Below are positions 28,635-38,563 of a stretch of 64,000 nucleotides of DNA, in pieces. The notes below the pieces were generated by a model. That model searched no databases. It was not told where the DNA came from and saw only the letters and a program-made list of their open reading frames with translations. The DNA comes from Arenibacter latericius DSM 15913. GTDB taxonomy: Bacteria; Bacteroidota; Bacteroidia; Flavobacteriales; Flavobacteriaceae. Where the stretch lies: positions 142,351-206,350 of the forward strand of contig NZ_AUKX01000002.1 in the NCBI RefSeq assembly GCF_000424985.1, in the 5' to 3' direction. How positions within the stretch are numbered: the stretch's first letter is position 1; the number at the start of each line of letters is the position of its first letter. The position numbers and the translations under genes were made by a program.

Positions 28635-31600
28635 ATGAGTGGTTTACAACAGGAGTTTGAAGCTTGGATAAAAAACGAGTCCCCGTTTTTTAATTTAATG
28701 GGGCAAGATGTGCTTGATGGATTGTGGTATTGGGACCTTAATCAACCTAGTAATGGCGTTTTAAACGATAAGTTTTGGAACCTTCTTGGGTATGATTCTA
28801 GTTCCTTAGACCGGGAAACTGTGGATTGGCTCTCTTTAATAGACCAACAAAACCTTCAACTCATAATAGCGGCCTATAATAATCACCTTACTAACCCTAA
28901 ACAACACCCTTTTAATGTAGAAGTAAGATGCAGGCATAGAAAAGGCTATCTATTGGCAATAAACTTAAAAGGGGCTATTTCTTATGATGAAATAGGTAAT
29001 CCACATCGATTGATGGGTGTCGCAATTCAATTAGATAAAAACTTTGATGGTACTAAGCAATTCCCCTTTACAAAAGAACAATATATTGATGTTATTGAAG
29101 GGATAAAACTGGGTATTTGGAGTGGGAACATTAATACTGGTGAGGCATACTGTAATGATATATGGGCAGAGATGATAGGCTATACGGTGGCCGAGTTACA
29201 ACCATTGACCACCGAAGTGTTCTATAGTCTTGTGCATCCCGAGGATAAGGAACAACTAGTTTTAAGTATAGATAACCTCATAAAAAATGAAGGGATATAC
29301 GAAGTAGAGTTTCGAATGCGACATAAAAAAGGGCACTGGGTTTGGATTTTTTGTCGTGGGGAAATAACTGCTCATGACGATCAAGGCAATCCAGAAATTG
29401 TATCGGGAATGCATTATGATATAACCGACAAAAAGGTCAATGAGCAACTCCTACTAAAATACAAAGACCTGTTAGAGCGCTCTAATGAAGCCGCAAAAAT
29501 TGGGCATTGGGAAATTGATCTTCAAAAAGAGAGTGTTTTTTGGAGTAAGGTGACTAAAGAAATTTATGACGTTTCCCGCGATTTTATTCCAGCCATAGAA
29601 CTTGGCTTACAATTTATTGTTGAAGGAGAAAACAGGGATAGAATTGTAAGGCTTATGGAAAAAGCAGTGCAAAGTCCCATGGAATTTAAAGAGCAGATAC
29701 AGATAAAATCTTCTAATGGAGTTGTTAAATGGATTCGGCTAATTGGTTTATCACAATTTAGGAATGGACAATGTACTAGGCTATATGGTCTTGTACAAGA
29801 TGTGGATGATATAGAGAATGTACAGCTGCAAGTTAAATTAAGGGAGGAGGAGTTTAGGCAAACCTTTAATCACTCTGCCATGGGAATGGCTTTTATAAGC
29901 GTTACAAACCAACTGTTACAGGCAAATCCTGGCTTTTGTAAAATGTTTGGTTATACCGAGGCAGAACTCCAAAAATTAGACTTCCTAGAGGTTTCTCATT
30001 CTGAGGATTTTGAGTTAAATAAAGAGGCTATTAATGATGTCTTCACTGGTAAGCGTCCTTATTTTCGATATGATTATAGGTATTCTAAAAAGGATGGATC
30101 AATAATATGGACTAATTCGTTAATATCTGCAATACATAATGAAGAAGGGGAGATTATTCATTTTGTTTTACAGGTACTAGATATAACAAAACGTAAATTA
30201 AATGAATTGTCATTGCAGTATAAAGCAGATCTGATAAGGCGAATTAATGATGTGGCCAACATCGGTATTTGGGAGGTAGATATTGCTGCAGGTACTTCAC
30301 ATTGGAGTCCCATGATAATAGAAATGGCTGGAGTAGCAGAAGATTACACCCCCACTTTAGAAGATGTATATTCCTTTTTTAAGGAAGGGGAGCATCGTAA
30401 GACTATAAAAAGATCTATAGAACTGGCTATAGCGGAAGGAAAAGGCTTTAATCATGTGCTCCAAGTAAGGAGTACTACAGGGCGAGTATTTTGGTCTAGA
30501 ACCATAGGAATTACCGATTTTGTAGATGGTGAGTGTAAGAGGTTTTATGGTTTTTTTCAGGATATAGATAAAGAAACAGTAGCCGCAAAAGAACTAGCAA
30601 TTAAAGAAGAAGAGCTAAGGCTCACTTTTGAACATGCCCACACCGGAATGTGCATTTTAGATTTAGAAGGTAAATTGCAGAAGTCTAATATTAGTATGAC
30701 CGCTATTTTGGGTTATTCTGAGGAAGAGATGCGCAATCTTACGTTTTTTGATATTACCCATCCAGAGGATATTGAAAAAACGGAAATACTTATGTCGGAA
30801 TTGTTAGCAAGGAAAAGGGACTCCTACAAACTAGAGAAACGCTATATTCATAAGAATGGGGATGTTATTTGGGCTAATGTATCCCTATCTGCCGTTAAAA
30901 ATGAAAAAGGTGAGTTTCTTCATTTTGTTTCTCAAGTAGAGGATATTAGCGATAAAAAACAACTCACGGATAATTTAACCGAACACAACAATAGGCTGGT
31001 TAATTTTGCCCATATTGTTTCGCATAACCTAAGATCACATACAAGCAACATTTCAATGCTACTAGATTTGGCACAGGATGATGACTCTGAGATAGTAGAA
31101 AATGAATATTTTAAAAACATAAGAACAGTGTCTGATAATATGAACGACACTATTTGTCATTTAAATGAGATCGTAGAAATAAACTCTAAAGTGAGTACGA
31201 CCCTTACTTCACAAAATTTGTTAGAAAATGTTCGTAAGGCGGTTAAATCAGTAGAATCGTTGGCTAAACAGTCAGACACCACAATAGAGATTAATATTAA
31301 TAAAGATCATAATGTAATTGCCGTTCATGCTTATTTGGAAAGTATTTTGCTTAACTTCTTAACCAATGCCATAAAATATAGATATCCAGGTCGTAAAAAT
31401 CAAGTTGTATTTACCAGCGGGATTGAGGGAAATTATGTGTATTTAAGTGTTAAGGATAACGGTTTGGGGATTGATTTGAAACGTTATGGGACTAAATTAT
31501 TTGGTATGTATAAAACCTTTCATAACCACCCCGATGCTCGTGGGATGGGATTATTTATAAGCAAGAATCAAGTAGAGGCAATGGGAGGTAAAATAGTTGT

Positions 31601-31661
31601 GGAAAGCGAAGTAAACAAGGGTACAAACTTTAAAACATATCTTAGGTATGAAAACAATTAA
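28635..31661 (+). CDS. multi-PAS sensor histidine kinase
   Basis: Soluble-looking sensor kinase of 1008 residues with no signal peptide or membrane segment. Six PAS units can be read, starting around DGLWYWDLNQ, KLGIWSGNINTGEAYC, KIGHWEIDLQ, FNHSAMGMAFISVTN, NIGIWEVDIA and FEHAHTGMCILDLEG, each followed by a PAC-like end such as VLDITKRK or VEDISDKK. The transmitter has its H box at FAHIVSHNLRSHTSN (His about residue 797), an N box at ILLNFLTNAIKYRYPG and G boxes at DNGLGIDLKR and ARGMGLFISKNQVEAMGGKI. The downstream regulator overlaps by 14 bases, so the two are translationally coupled. Input is probably cytoplasmic; the ligand is unknown. Confidence 0.94.
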   Translation: MSGLQQEFEAWIKNESPFFNLMGQDVLDGLWYWDLNQPSNGVLNDKFWNLLGYDSSSLDRETVDWLSLIDQQNLQLIIAAYNNHLTNPKQHPFNVEVRCRHRKGYLLAINLKGAISYDEIGNPHRLMGVAIQLDKNFDGTKQFPFTKEQYIDVIEGIKLGIWSGNINTGEAYCNDIWAEMIGYTVAELQPLTTEVFYSLVHPEDKEQLVLSIDNLIKNEGIYEVEFRMRHKKGHWVWIFCRGEITAHDDQGNPEIVSGMHYDITDKKVNEQLLLKYKDLLERSNEAAKIGHWEIDLQKESVFWSKVTKEIYDVSRDFIPAIELGLQFIVEGENRDRIVRLMEKAVQSPMEFKEQIQIKSSNGVVKWIRLIGLSQFRNGQCTRLYGLVQDVDDIENVQLQVKLREEEFRQTFNHSAMGMAFISVTNQLLQANPGFCKMFGYTEAELQKLDFLEVSHSEDFELNKEAINDVFTGKRPYFRYDYRYSKKDGSIIWTNSLISAIHNEEGEIIHFVLQVLDITKRKLNELSLQYKADLIRRINDVANIGIWEVDIAAGTSHWSPMIIEMAGVAEDYTPTLEDVYSFFKEGEHRKTIKRSIELAIAEGKGFNHVLQVRSTTGRVFWSRTIGITDFVDGECKRFYGFFQDIDKETVAAKELAIKEEELRLTFEHAHTGMCILDLEGKLQKSNISMTAILGYSEEEMRNLTFFDITHPEDIEKTEILMSELLARKRDSYKLEKRYIHKNGDVIWANVSLSAVKNEKGEFLHFVSQVEDISDKKQLTDNLTEHNNRLVNFAHIVSHNLRSHTSNISMLLDLAQDDDSEIVENEYFKNIRTVSDNMNDTICHLNEIVEINSKVSTTLTSQNLLENVRKAVKSVESLAKQSDTTIEININKDHNVIAVHAYLESILLNFLTNAIKYRYPGRKNQVVFTSGIEGNYVYLSVKDNGLGIDLKRYGTKLFGMYKTFHNHPDARGMGLFISKNQVEAMGGKIVVESEVNKGTNFKTYLRYENN

Positions 31662-32049
31662 ACAAGTTTGTATCATTGATGATGACCCAATTTTTGTTTT
31701 TGGAACAAAAAGAATGCTTACAAAAAATAATTTTTGTTCCAATATAGAGGTATATACAAATGGGGAAGATGCACTAGAAAGTATCTCACTTAGAGAAGAA
31801 AGCAATTTCCCTGATATTATATTCCTAGACCTTAATATGCCAGTAATGGATGGATGGGAATTTTTGGATGAATTCAGTAAACTTTCTAAGAAAAGTAAAG
31901 TGCTTTTATTCGTATTAAGCTCTTCTATAGATTCTCAGGAGGTGCAAAGAGCCAAAACCTATGATGTGGTCTATGATTTTATTGAAAAACCACTTACTAA
32001 GGATAAAATTGGTGTTTTGATTAATAAATTGGGAATAGAGGAGCTCTAA
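31648..32049 (+). CDS. single-domain response regulator
   Basis: 133-residue CheY-like receiver without an output domain. The acidic pocket is DDD at 11-13, the phospho-acceptor is Asp61 (IIFLDLNMPVMDGW), the switch Ser is in FVLSSS near 91, and Lys114 is in FIEKPLT. The overlap with the kinase gene identifies its partner. It probably passes phosphate to another protein or acts by binding. Regulators of this NMPVMDGWEFL type paired with PAS kinases are very common in Flavobacteria. Confidence 0.94.
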   Translation: MKTIKQVCIIDDDPIFVFGTKRMLTKNNFCSNIEVYTNGEDALESISLREESNFPDIIFLDLNMPVMDGWEFLDEFSKLSKKSKVLLFVLSSSIDSQEVQRAKTYDVVYDFIEKPLTKDKIGVLINKLGIEEL

Positions 32050-32257
32050 AAGAATGATCGTTTTTAGGACTCCTATCTGCCAATTTAAAAAGCTGCTATA
32101 TGCATGAAAGTGTTTTATTGCCTAATTGCTATTCGCGCTTATCCAATTGGTATGTAGAAAGGTTCACTTCTAAAATTACAATTATTTTTATTTCTTTAAA
32201 TTAGTCGGTTTGTATTCATAAACCAATTTTTCCTTTTTTAAACCCTAAGTATTTATC

Positions 32258-33775
32258 ATGAGAGTTTTTTATTTATTACCTATTGTGCTCACCTTGTTTT
32301 TTGTGAGCTGCAAATCTGGCAAGAAAACGGATTTAGCCGCGTCAAAAGACCCTGTTCCTCCTAATATAGTAATTATCTATGCCGACGATTTAGGTTTTGG
32401 CGATGTTAGTAGTTACGGGTCCACGGAGTTGTTAACTCCTAATATGGATAGGATTGCCAAAGAGGGGATTAAATTCACTAATGGCTATGCAACATCCCCT
32501 ACTTGTACTCCTAGTAGGTTTTCTTTGTTGGCTGGGACTTACCCATTTCGCCAAACTAAAGCCCAGGTTTTACCAGGAAATGCTCCTTTGTTATTCGATC
32601 TAGGGAAACAAACGCTACCATCCATGCTAAAAGGAGCCGGTTATACTACAGGGGTAGTAGGTAAATGGCATTTGGGTCTTGGTGGTGAGGAGCTAGATTG
32701 GAACGGGGAAATTAAACCAGGTCCTTTAGAAATAGGTTTTGATTATGCCTATATAATGGCTTCAACTAACGATAGGGTACCGTCTGTTTATGTAGAAAAC
32801 CATAGGGTGGTAGGCTTAACGGCAGATGACCCATTAGAGGTGAGCTATAGAAAGAATTTTGAGGGAGAACCTACGGGAAAAGAAAATCCAGAACTTTTAA
32901 AAATGCATCCCAGTCATGGGCATGATATGAGTGTCCATAACGGAATTTCACGTATCGGATTTATGAAAGGTGGTAAGTCTGCCCTTTTTATAGATGAGGA
33001 TATGAATGACGATTTTCTACGAGAATCTATAAAATATGTGACGGAGAACAAGGATAAACCATTTTTCTTATTCTATAGCCTGCACCAACCTCATGTGCCT
33101 AGGGTTCCACATCCTCGTTTTGTTGGAGCATCCGGACTTGGACCACGTGGAGATGTAATTGTGGAAGCAGATTGGTCCGTAGGGCAGTTTTTGGACAAGT
33201 TAGATGAACTTGGACTTGCAGAAAATACTATAGTGATTTTTACTAGTGATAATGGTCCTGTATTGGATGATGGGTACCATGATGATGCAGTAGTTAAAAA
33301 TGGAGATCACACTCCAGCAGGTCCGCTTAGAGGAGGGAAATACAGCCTTTTTGATGCGGGTACTCATGTGCCTTTTATGGTGAGATGGAAAGGAACTATT
33401 GAGCCAGGAGTTTCTGATGCCCTAGTTTCTCAGATGGATTTTACCGCTTCTTTTGCTGCCCTTACCGGGCAAGAGAACACCACCCCAGACAGTAGGGATA
33501 TCTTAGATGCATTCTTAGGAAAATCTGATAAAGGAAGAGAAAGTATCATTTTGGGGCAGAATAATATTTTTACATTCCGCCAAGGAGATTGGGTGCTTAT
33601 ACCCCCGCATAAAGGTGCTAAGCTAAATAGATATGTAAATATAGAGACGGGAAGAGATATGGAATACCAACTTTATAATTTAAAGGAAGATCCAGGACAA
33701 CGGAATAATTTAGCTAAAAGTCACCCCGAAAAGCTAGAGCAGATGAAGTCCGACTTTGAAAAAGAGCGGGCTTAA
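32258..33775 (+). CDS. sulfatase (arylsulfatase-like) lipoprotein
   Basis: Family S1 formylglycine sulfatase that removes sulfate esters, plausibly from marine polysaccharides, in the periplasm or at the surface. The lipoprotein signal ends LTLFFVSC. The metal site starts with IIYADDLGFGD; the maturation motif CTPSR at 83-87 makes Cys83 the residue converted to formylglycine. Then come VVGKWHLG, FFLFYSLHQPHVPR and FTSDNGPV. At 505 residues it is full length. It does not sit in a sulfatase cluster, and no maturase gene is in view. A terminator closes it against the efflux operon. Confidence 0.94.
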   Translation: MRVFYLLPIVLTLFFVSCKSGKKTDLAASKDPVPPNIVIIYADDLGFGDVSSYGSTELLTPNMDRIAKEGIKFTNGYATSPTCTPSRFSLLAGTYPFRQTKAQVLPGNAPLLFDLGKQTLPSMLKGAGYTTGVVGKWHLGLGGEELDWNGEIKPGPLEIGFDYAYIMASTNDRVPSVYVENHRVVGLTADDPLEVSYRKNFEGEPTGKENPELLKMHPSHGHDMSVHNGISRIGFMKGGKSALFIDEDMNDDFLRESIKYVTENKDKPFFLFYSLHQPHVPRVPHPRFVGASGLGPRGDVIVEADWSVGQFLDKLDELGLAENTIVIFTSDNGPVLDDGYHDDAVVKNGDHTPAGPLRGGKYSLFDAGTHVPFMVRWKGTIEPGVSDALVSQMDFTASFAALTGQENTTPDSRDILDAFLGKSDKGRESIILGQNNIFTFRQGDWVLIPPHKGAKLNRYVNIETGRDMEYQLYNLKEDPGQRNNLAKSHPEKLEQMKSDFEKERA

Positions 33776-33817
33776 AATCATAGAAAAATAAAACTTTCTT
33801 AATTGGGAAATATCATA

Positions 33818-33853
33818 AAAAATAAAGCGACCACTTCTGGTCGCTTTATTTTT
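33818..33853. terminator. bidirectional terminator between sulfatase and RND genes
   Basis: A 16-bp perfect stem (AAAAATAAAGCGACCA and its complement) around the loop CTTC, with A and T runs on both sides, lies between converging genes and serves both. Confidence 0.92.
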
Positions 33854-33855
33854 TT

Positions 33856-36800
33856 TTATTCGGTTACTAGAACATCATCGGGTTCTTCTTTAGAGCCAGC
33901 TTTTTTGTTCTTCCATGCTATTTTCATCCTATAACTAATATTGAATAGTACAGGAACAATAATCAAGGTAAGGAAGGTAGCTACTATCAGACCAAATATA
34001 ACGGTCCATGCCAATGGTCCCCAGAAAACTACGTTATCTCCACCTACATAAATATGCGGGTTAAATTCCGAAAACAGGGAGAAGAAGTCAATGTTTAAAC
34101 CAATTGCCAACGGTATTAGCCCCAATACTGTAGTAATAGCTGTAAGGAGAACTGGTCGTAACCTAGCCTTACCACCCTGAATAATAGCTTCGGTAGCCTC
34201 AGTTTTGGTTAATAGGTCAGAATCATCCATCCCCAAACTTACTTTCTTTCTGTCTATCAATATTTGGGTGTAATCTAAAAGTACTACCCCGTTATTCACT
34301 ACAATCCCTGCCAAGGAAATAATTCCCATCATCGTCATCATAATTACAAAGGACCATCCGGTAATCATTATCCCACCAAATACTCCAATAAAACTCAAGA
34401 AAATGGCGATCATGATGATGATAGGTTTAGAGATACCCCCAAACTGAAATATTAGTATCAATAAGATAAGTCCTAAACCGGTAAATAAAGCACCTACTAA
34501 GAAAAGCATCTGTTTATTTTGCTCTTCAATCTGTCCTGTATAATCAATTTTAATTCCATCAGGGAGACTTTTAAACTCTTCCATTTCTCTCTGAATTTCC
34601 GCTACAACTGCAGCAGCATCGGTAAATCCAGGTTGTAGTCCGGAGTAAATGGTTACTACTCGTTTGCCATCTCGATGTTTTATGGCGCTAAAGGAAGAGG
34701 TGTTTTTTTCGGTAGCTACCGCAGAGATAGGGATTTCTTTGATCTGGCCGGTAGACGGATCTCTAAAAATGATATTCTGATTAAATAGGGCACTTCTATT
34801 ATAGCGTAAGTCTTTATTGAATCTTACGTTGATATCATAATCATCTCCTCCTTCTTTGTAAATACCAGCCTTTTCACCAAAAATAGACCTACGTAATTGG
34901 TTCCCTACCTGGGCAACAGACACGCCTAGTTCCCCTGCTTTCTTCCGATCTACAACAACTTCCATGGAGGGTTTACTCTTATTAACATCTATCTTTATCT
35001 CTTCTATCCCAGGGATATTTTTACTATTGATAAAGTTTCTAATATTTTCTGCAGTGTTAATAAGCTCGTCATAATCATCGCCCTCTAATTCTATATTAAT
35101 AGCGTAGCCTGCTGGCGGTCCGTTGGCATCTTTTTCCACAGATATGGCTACACCCGGATAAACACCACTTAGGCCAGTCTGAACTTTTGCCCTTATATCT
35201 TCGGTGTCTATACCTCTACGATATTTAAATTCACTGAAGTTTACGGTCAACTTTCCTCTATGGGGCATTTCTGCTGTAGATCCTCCATCAGTCATAGGGT
35301 TACCCGCTCCTTCTCCCACTTGTGATACCGCAGAAGTCACCATAAAGTTTTCCCCATTGTGTAGGTATTCCTCATCATTTAGAATTTCATATACTCTTTT
35401 CTCAACCTCTAGCGTTAATTCATTGGTCTTTTCAATAGACGTTCCCTCTGGATATTCTATATATACATAAATTTCATTAGGTCTATTGTCTGGAAAGAAC
35501 TCTACTTTGGTTCGTCCACTTTCTAGCGATTTTCCAAATAGCCAAAAAACGGCCACCAATAATAAGGCGGTCATCCCAAAATACCAATACACATTTTTGC
35601 CTCTCAGAGCATGGATTAAGCGTTTCTCATACCAATTTTCAAAACGGGTCATTACATTCCTTTGGAATCTTAAGGCCCATCTTTTAAGTAAGTATTTATA
35701 GGCCCAGAACATAATTGCGGTTACTATCATAACAGTACCAAAACCACGCATGGCACCACCAAATAATAAAATTAATATTCCAAATCCGCCCAGAAATATA
35801 CTAACGCGAATTAACTGTTTCACTGTGAGTTCTTTCTCGTCTGTATCCATAAATTGGGATACCAACATAGAGTTCATAAAGATGGCTACCACAAGAGAAG
35901 ATCCCAAAACAACGGATAGGGTGATGGGGAAGAAAATCATAAACTGACCAAAAATTCCTGGCCATAGCCCTAAAGGAACAAACGCGGCTACCGTAGTTGC
36001 TGTAGATATGATGATAGGGAAAGCAATTTCTCCAATCCCTTTTTTAGCAGCTTCTATTCTAGGCATACCCTCATCCATTAATCTATATACATTTTCTACT
36101 ACCACAATTCCATTGTCTACCAACATCCCTAATCCCATAATCATTCCAAAGAGAATCATGGTGTTTAGGGTGTATCCCAACATGGATAAGATCATAAACG
36201 ACATAAACATGGACATAGGAATAGCAAATCCTACGAAAAGTGCATTTCTAAAGCCTAAAAAGAACATCAGTACGGTGACTACCAAGATAATCCCAAAAAT
36301 AATGTTGTTCACTAGGTCATCTACCTGGTTTAGTGTTCTGGTAGAAGAATCATTAGCAATGGAAATATGAAGGTCTGCCGGAAAATAATTGGCTTGGGAA
36401 TTTTTTACAATTTCCCGGATTTGGTCTGCAGCGGATATGGCATTACGGCCTGCACGTTTTTTAACATCTAGCATTACTACGCTCTCTCCAAACTCTCGAG
36501 CATAGGTGGTTTTCTCTTTTTCGTCAAAACGTATTTCGGCAATGTTTCTTAGATATACCGCGCCGTTTTCAGATTTCACCACAAAATCTTTCAACTCCAA
36601 AGGATCTTCCACTTCTCCTATTATTCTAATGGTACGGCGTTGACCACTAACTTGAAGGTTCCCAGCAGACATAGTCATGTTTCCACTACTTATAGTCTGT
36701 ATTACATCATCAAAACTAACTTTAGCCGCCATCATTTTATAGATGTCCACCGCTATTTCTACCTCTTTTTCTTGTGCACCGCGGATATCAGCTTTCTTTA

Positions 36801-37356
36801 TTTCGGGAAGATCTTCTATCTCATCTTGGAGGTATTCAGCAAATTCCTTTAATTTTTCTACAGGGTAATCTCCGGTAAAATTGATATTCATTATGGGTAC
36901 TTCCTCAGAAAAGTTGAGGTCGAACACATTTGGTTCTACTTTGGCTCCATTAAAGGTGGGCCAATCCTCACTAGCTTTTTCTGAGTCCACTTCATCTTTT
37001 ACCTTCTGCTTTGCGGCTTCTACAGTAATTTCCTCATCAAACTCAACGGTTATAATAGCATAGTCTTCTTGAGAAGTAGAGACTATTTCTACCACATTAC
37101 TCACGCTTTTTAATCTATCCTCTAAGGGGTCAGTTATTAAACGTTCAATATCCTCAGCAGTGTTCCCGGGATAGGGGGTGCTTATATAAATCTTTGTCTC
37201 TATAATCTCTGGAAAGTCTTCCCTAGGCATAGCAAAATAGGCCGACATTCCGATCCATAGAAATATTCCGATCATTACATAAACTACAGATGGATTATCT
37301 ATGGCCCACGAAGACAGTTTAAACTCTTTGTCTGTGTTCTTTTGTAATTTGCTCAT
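33856..37356 (-). CDS. RND-family efflux permease
   Basis: Inner-membrane proton-driven pump of a tripartite efflux system, 1166 residues. The N-terminus fits the family (VVYVMIGIFLWIGMSAYFAM, then PREDFPEI). Two large periplasmic loops are flanked by transmembrane clusters at roughly 340-580 and 960-1150. The TM4 relay motif reads GMLVDNGIVVVENV: the first Asp is kept, and the position that is the second Asp in AcrB-type pumps is Asn. The TM10-12 region contains IISLAGIVVNNGVVLLDY. An extra hydrophobic stretch (residues 515-550) lengthens the central loop. It is the last gene of the tetR-tolC-adaptor-pump operon, 7 bases after the adaptor. Confidence 0.95.
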   Translation of the reverse strand: MSKLQKNTDKEFKLSSWAIDNPSVVYVMIGIFLWIGMSAYFAMPREDFPEIIETKIYISTPYPGNTAEDIERLITDPLEDRLKSVSNVVEIVSTSQEDYAIITVEFDEEITVEAAKQKVKDEVDSEKASEDWPTFNGAKVEPNVFDLNFSEEVPIMNINFTGDYPVEKLKEFAEYLQDEIEDLPEIKKADIRGAQEKEVEIAVDIYKMMAAKVSFDDVIQTISSGNMTMSAGNLQVSGQRRTIRIIGEVEDPLELKDFVVKSENGAVYLRNIAEIRFDEKEKTTYAREFGESVVMLDVKKRAGRNAISAADQIREIVKNSQANYFPADLHISIANDSSTRTLNQVDDLVNNIIFGIILVVTVLMFFLGFRNALFVGFAIPMSMFMSFMILSMLGYTLNTMILFGMIMGLGMLVDNGIVVVENVYRLMDEGMPRIEAAKKGIGEIAFPIIISTATTVAAFVPLGLWPGIFGQFMIFFPITLSVVLGSSLVVAIFMNSMLVSQFMDTDEKELTVKQLIRVSIFLGGFGILILLFGGAMRGFGTVMIVTAIMFWAYKYLLKRWALRFQRNVMTRFENWYEKRLIHALRGKNVYWYFGMTALLLVAVFWLFGKSLESGRTKVEFFPDNRPNEIYVYIEYPEGTSIEKTNELTLEVEKRVYEILNDEEYLHNGENFMVTSAVSQVGEGAGNPMTDGGSTAEMPHRGKLTVNFSEFKYRRGIDTEDIRAKVQTGLSGVYPGVAISVEKDANGPPAGYAINIELEGDDYDELINTAENIRNFINSKNIPGIEEIKIDVNKSKPSMEVVVDRKKAGELGVSVAQVGNQLRRSIFGEKAGIYKEGGDDYDINVRFNKDLRYNRSALFNQNIIFRDPSTGQIKEIPISAVATEKNTSSFSAIKHRDGKRVVTIYSGLQPGFTDAAAVVAEIQREMEEFKSLPDGIKIDYTGQIEEQNKQMLFLVGALFTGLGLILLILIFQFGGISKPIIIMIAIFLSFIGVFGGIMITGWSFVIMMTMMGIISLAGIVVNNGVVLLDYTQILIDRKKVSLGMDDSDLLTKTEATEAIIQGGKARLRPVLLTAITTVLGLIPLAIGLNIDFFSLFSEFNPHIYVGGDNVVFWGPLAWTVIFGLIVATFLTLIIVPVLFNISYRMKIAWKNKKAGSKEEPDDVLVTE

Positions 37357-37363
37357 GGACTCC

Positions 37364-38533
37364 TTAATTAATTATTTTAACTGTTTGGCCATCTTTTACG
37401 TTACGCGCCCCTTCTTCTATAATATGATCGCCTTTGGCAATTCCGGATAACACTTCTACCATCCCATCTTGTGTTTTACCGGTGCTAATGATGCTTCTTT
37501 TAACTACGGCCTCATTATCATCATTAAGCTCTTTAGCTATAAACGCATACTGCTCCCCCGCGGCATTTTCTGAAATTATACTAGCGGGTATAAGTACAGC
37601 ATTGTCATTGGTGTAATCGTTTATTAGCACTCTTGCTGTTAGGTTGGGCTTAATCTGTCCCTTATTATTGGGTACCGGAATCTCTATCTTAAAGGATCGG
37701 TTACTTGGATTAATGAAATTACCAGTTTGCCTTACTTGGGTAGTAATACTATCTCCAAGGACAGGAAAATATACTTTTGCTTCCTTGCCTTTAACAACAC
37801 TTCCTAAATAGGTCTCTGGAACTTCTACATCTACATACATTTCCGATAAGTTTACAATCCTAAATACTTCGGAGCCTGGACCTGGGGATACTACATTTCC
37901 TTGATTTTTTATGACGTCATCTATTATTCCTGAAAAGGGAGCTCTTATAGTAAACTTTCCAACTTGACTCTTAAGTTGGTCTACCGAATTTTTTGAAGCT
38001 TCATAATTGGTTTTAGCCTGTAAAAATTGAATTTCGGAGCCAATTTTTTGATCCCATAATCTTTTTTGACGTTCAAAAGTGGTCTTGGCTAATGCTGCTT
38101 GCGTTTCCAATTGCTGTAATTGGCTAGACATTCCACCATCGTTTATGGTAGCTAAAAGCTGCCCTTTAGTTACCTGCTGCCCTTCTTTTACATATACTTT
38201 TTCTAAAGTACCTTGCATTTCGGGATAGATTAACACATTTTGCTTAGTTTTTACATCTCCTTGTAGCGATAGAAAATGGTTGAATTTTACGGGGTTGGCT
38301 ACAATAGTGGATACTAATGGTAGGTTTTTAGTGCCTTCAAGTGATCCAATAGCCGAATCTAATATTTGAATTTGCTGGTTAAATAAATGCTGTTGGTCAG
38401 ATAGTTCCTTTCTCTTTAACCGAAGCTCTTTAAGATTGCTCTCGGAAATAAGGTCTTCTACCGATTTCTGTTTTTCGGATCCACAGGAGATTAGTAATAT
38501 TCCTGCTGCCATTATATACGTTAAGTTTTTCAT
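37364..38533 (-). CDS. RND efflux periplasmic adaptor lipoprotein
   Basis: Membrane-fusion protein bridging the pump and the outer-membrane channel. The lipoprotein signal is MKNLTYIMAAGILLISC. An N-terminal coiled coil at about residues 25-65 (ESNLKELRLKRKELSDQQHL) is unusual because it precedes the lipoyl part. The barrel-sandwich hybrid follows (GTLEKVYVKEGQQVTKGQLL, FTIRAPFSGIIDDV) around a second helical hairpin (QLETQAALAKTTFERQKRLW). Beta-barrel and membrane-proximal domains come last, ending GARNVKDGQTVKIIN. 389 residues is normal. Confidence 0.94.
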   Translation of the reverse strand: MKNLTYIMAAGILLISCGSEKQKSVEDLISESNLKELRLKRKELSDQQHLFNQQIQILDSAIGSLEGTKNLPLVSTIVANPVKFNHFLSLQGDVKTKQNVLIYPEMQGTLEKVYVKEGQQVTKGQLLATINDGGMSSQLQQLETQAALAKTTFERQKRLWDQKIGSEIQFLQAKTNYEASKNSVDQLKSQVGKFTIRAPFSGIIDDVIKNQGNVVSPGPGSEVFRIVNLSEMYVDVEVPETYLGSVVKGKEAKVYFPVLGDSITTQVRQTGNFINPSNRSFKIEIPVPNNKGQIKPNLTARVLINDYTNDNAVLIPASIISENAAGEQYAFIAKELNDDNEAVVKRSIISTGKTQDGMVEVLSGIAKGDHIIEEGARNVKDGQTVKIIN

Positions 38534-38563
38534 TAGAAGCTATTTATTGATGGATGATCGTGT

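Noticed and set aside
36008..36370. 120-codon frame antisense to the RND pump
   Set aside because: It is opposite conserved transmembrane sequence and has no independent support.
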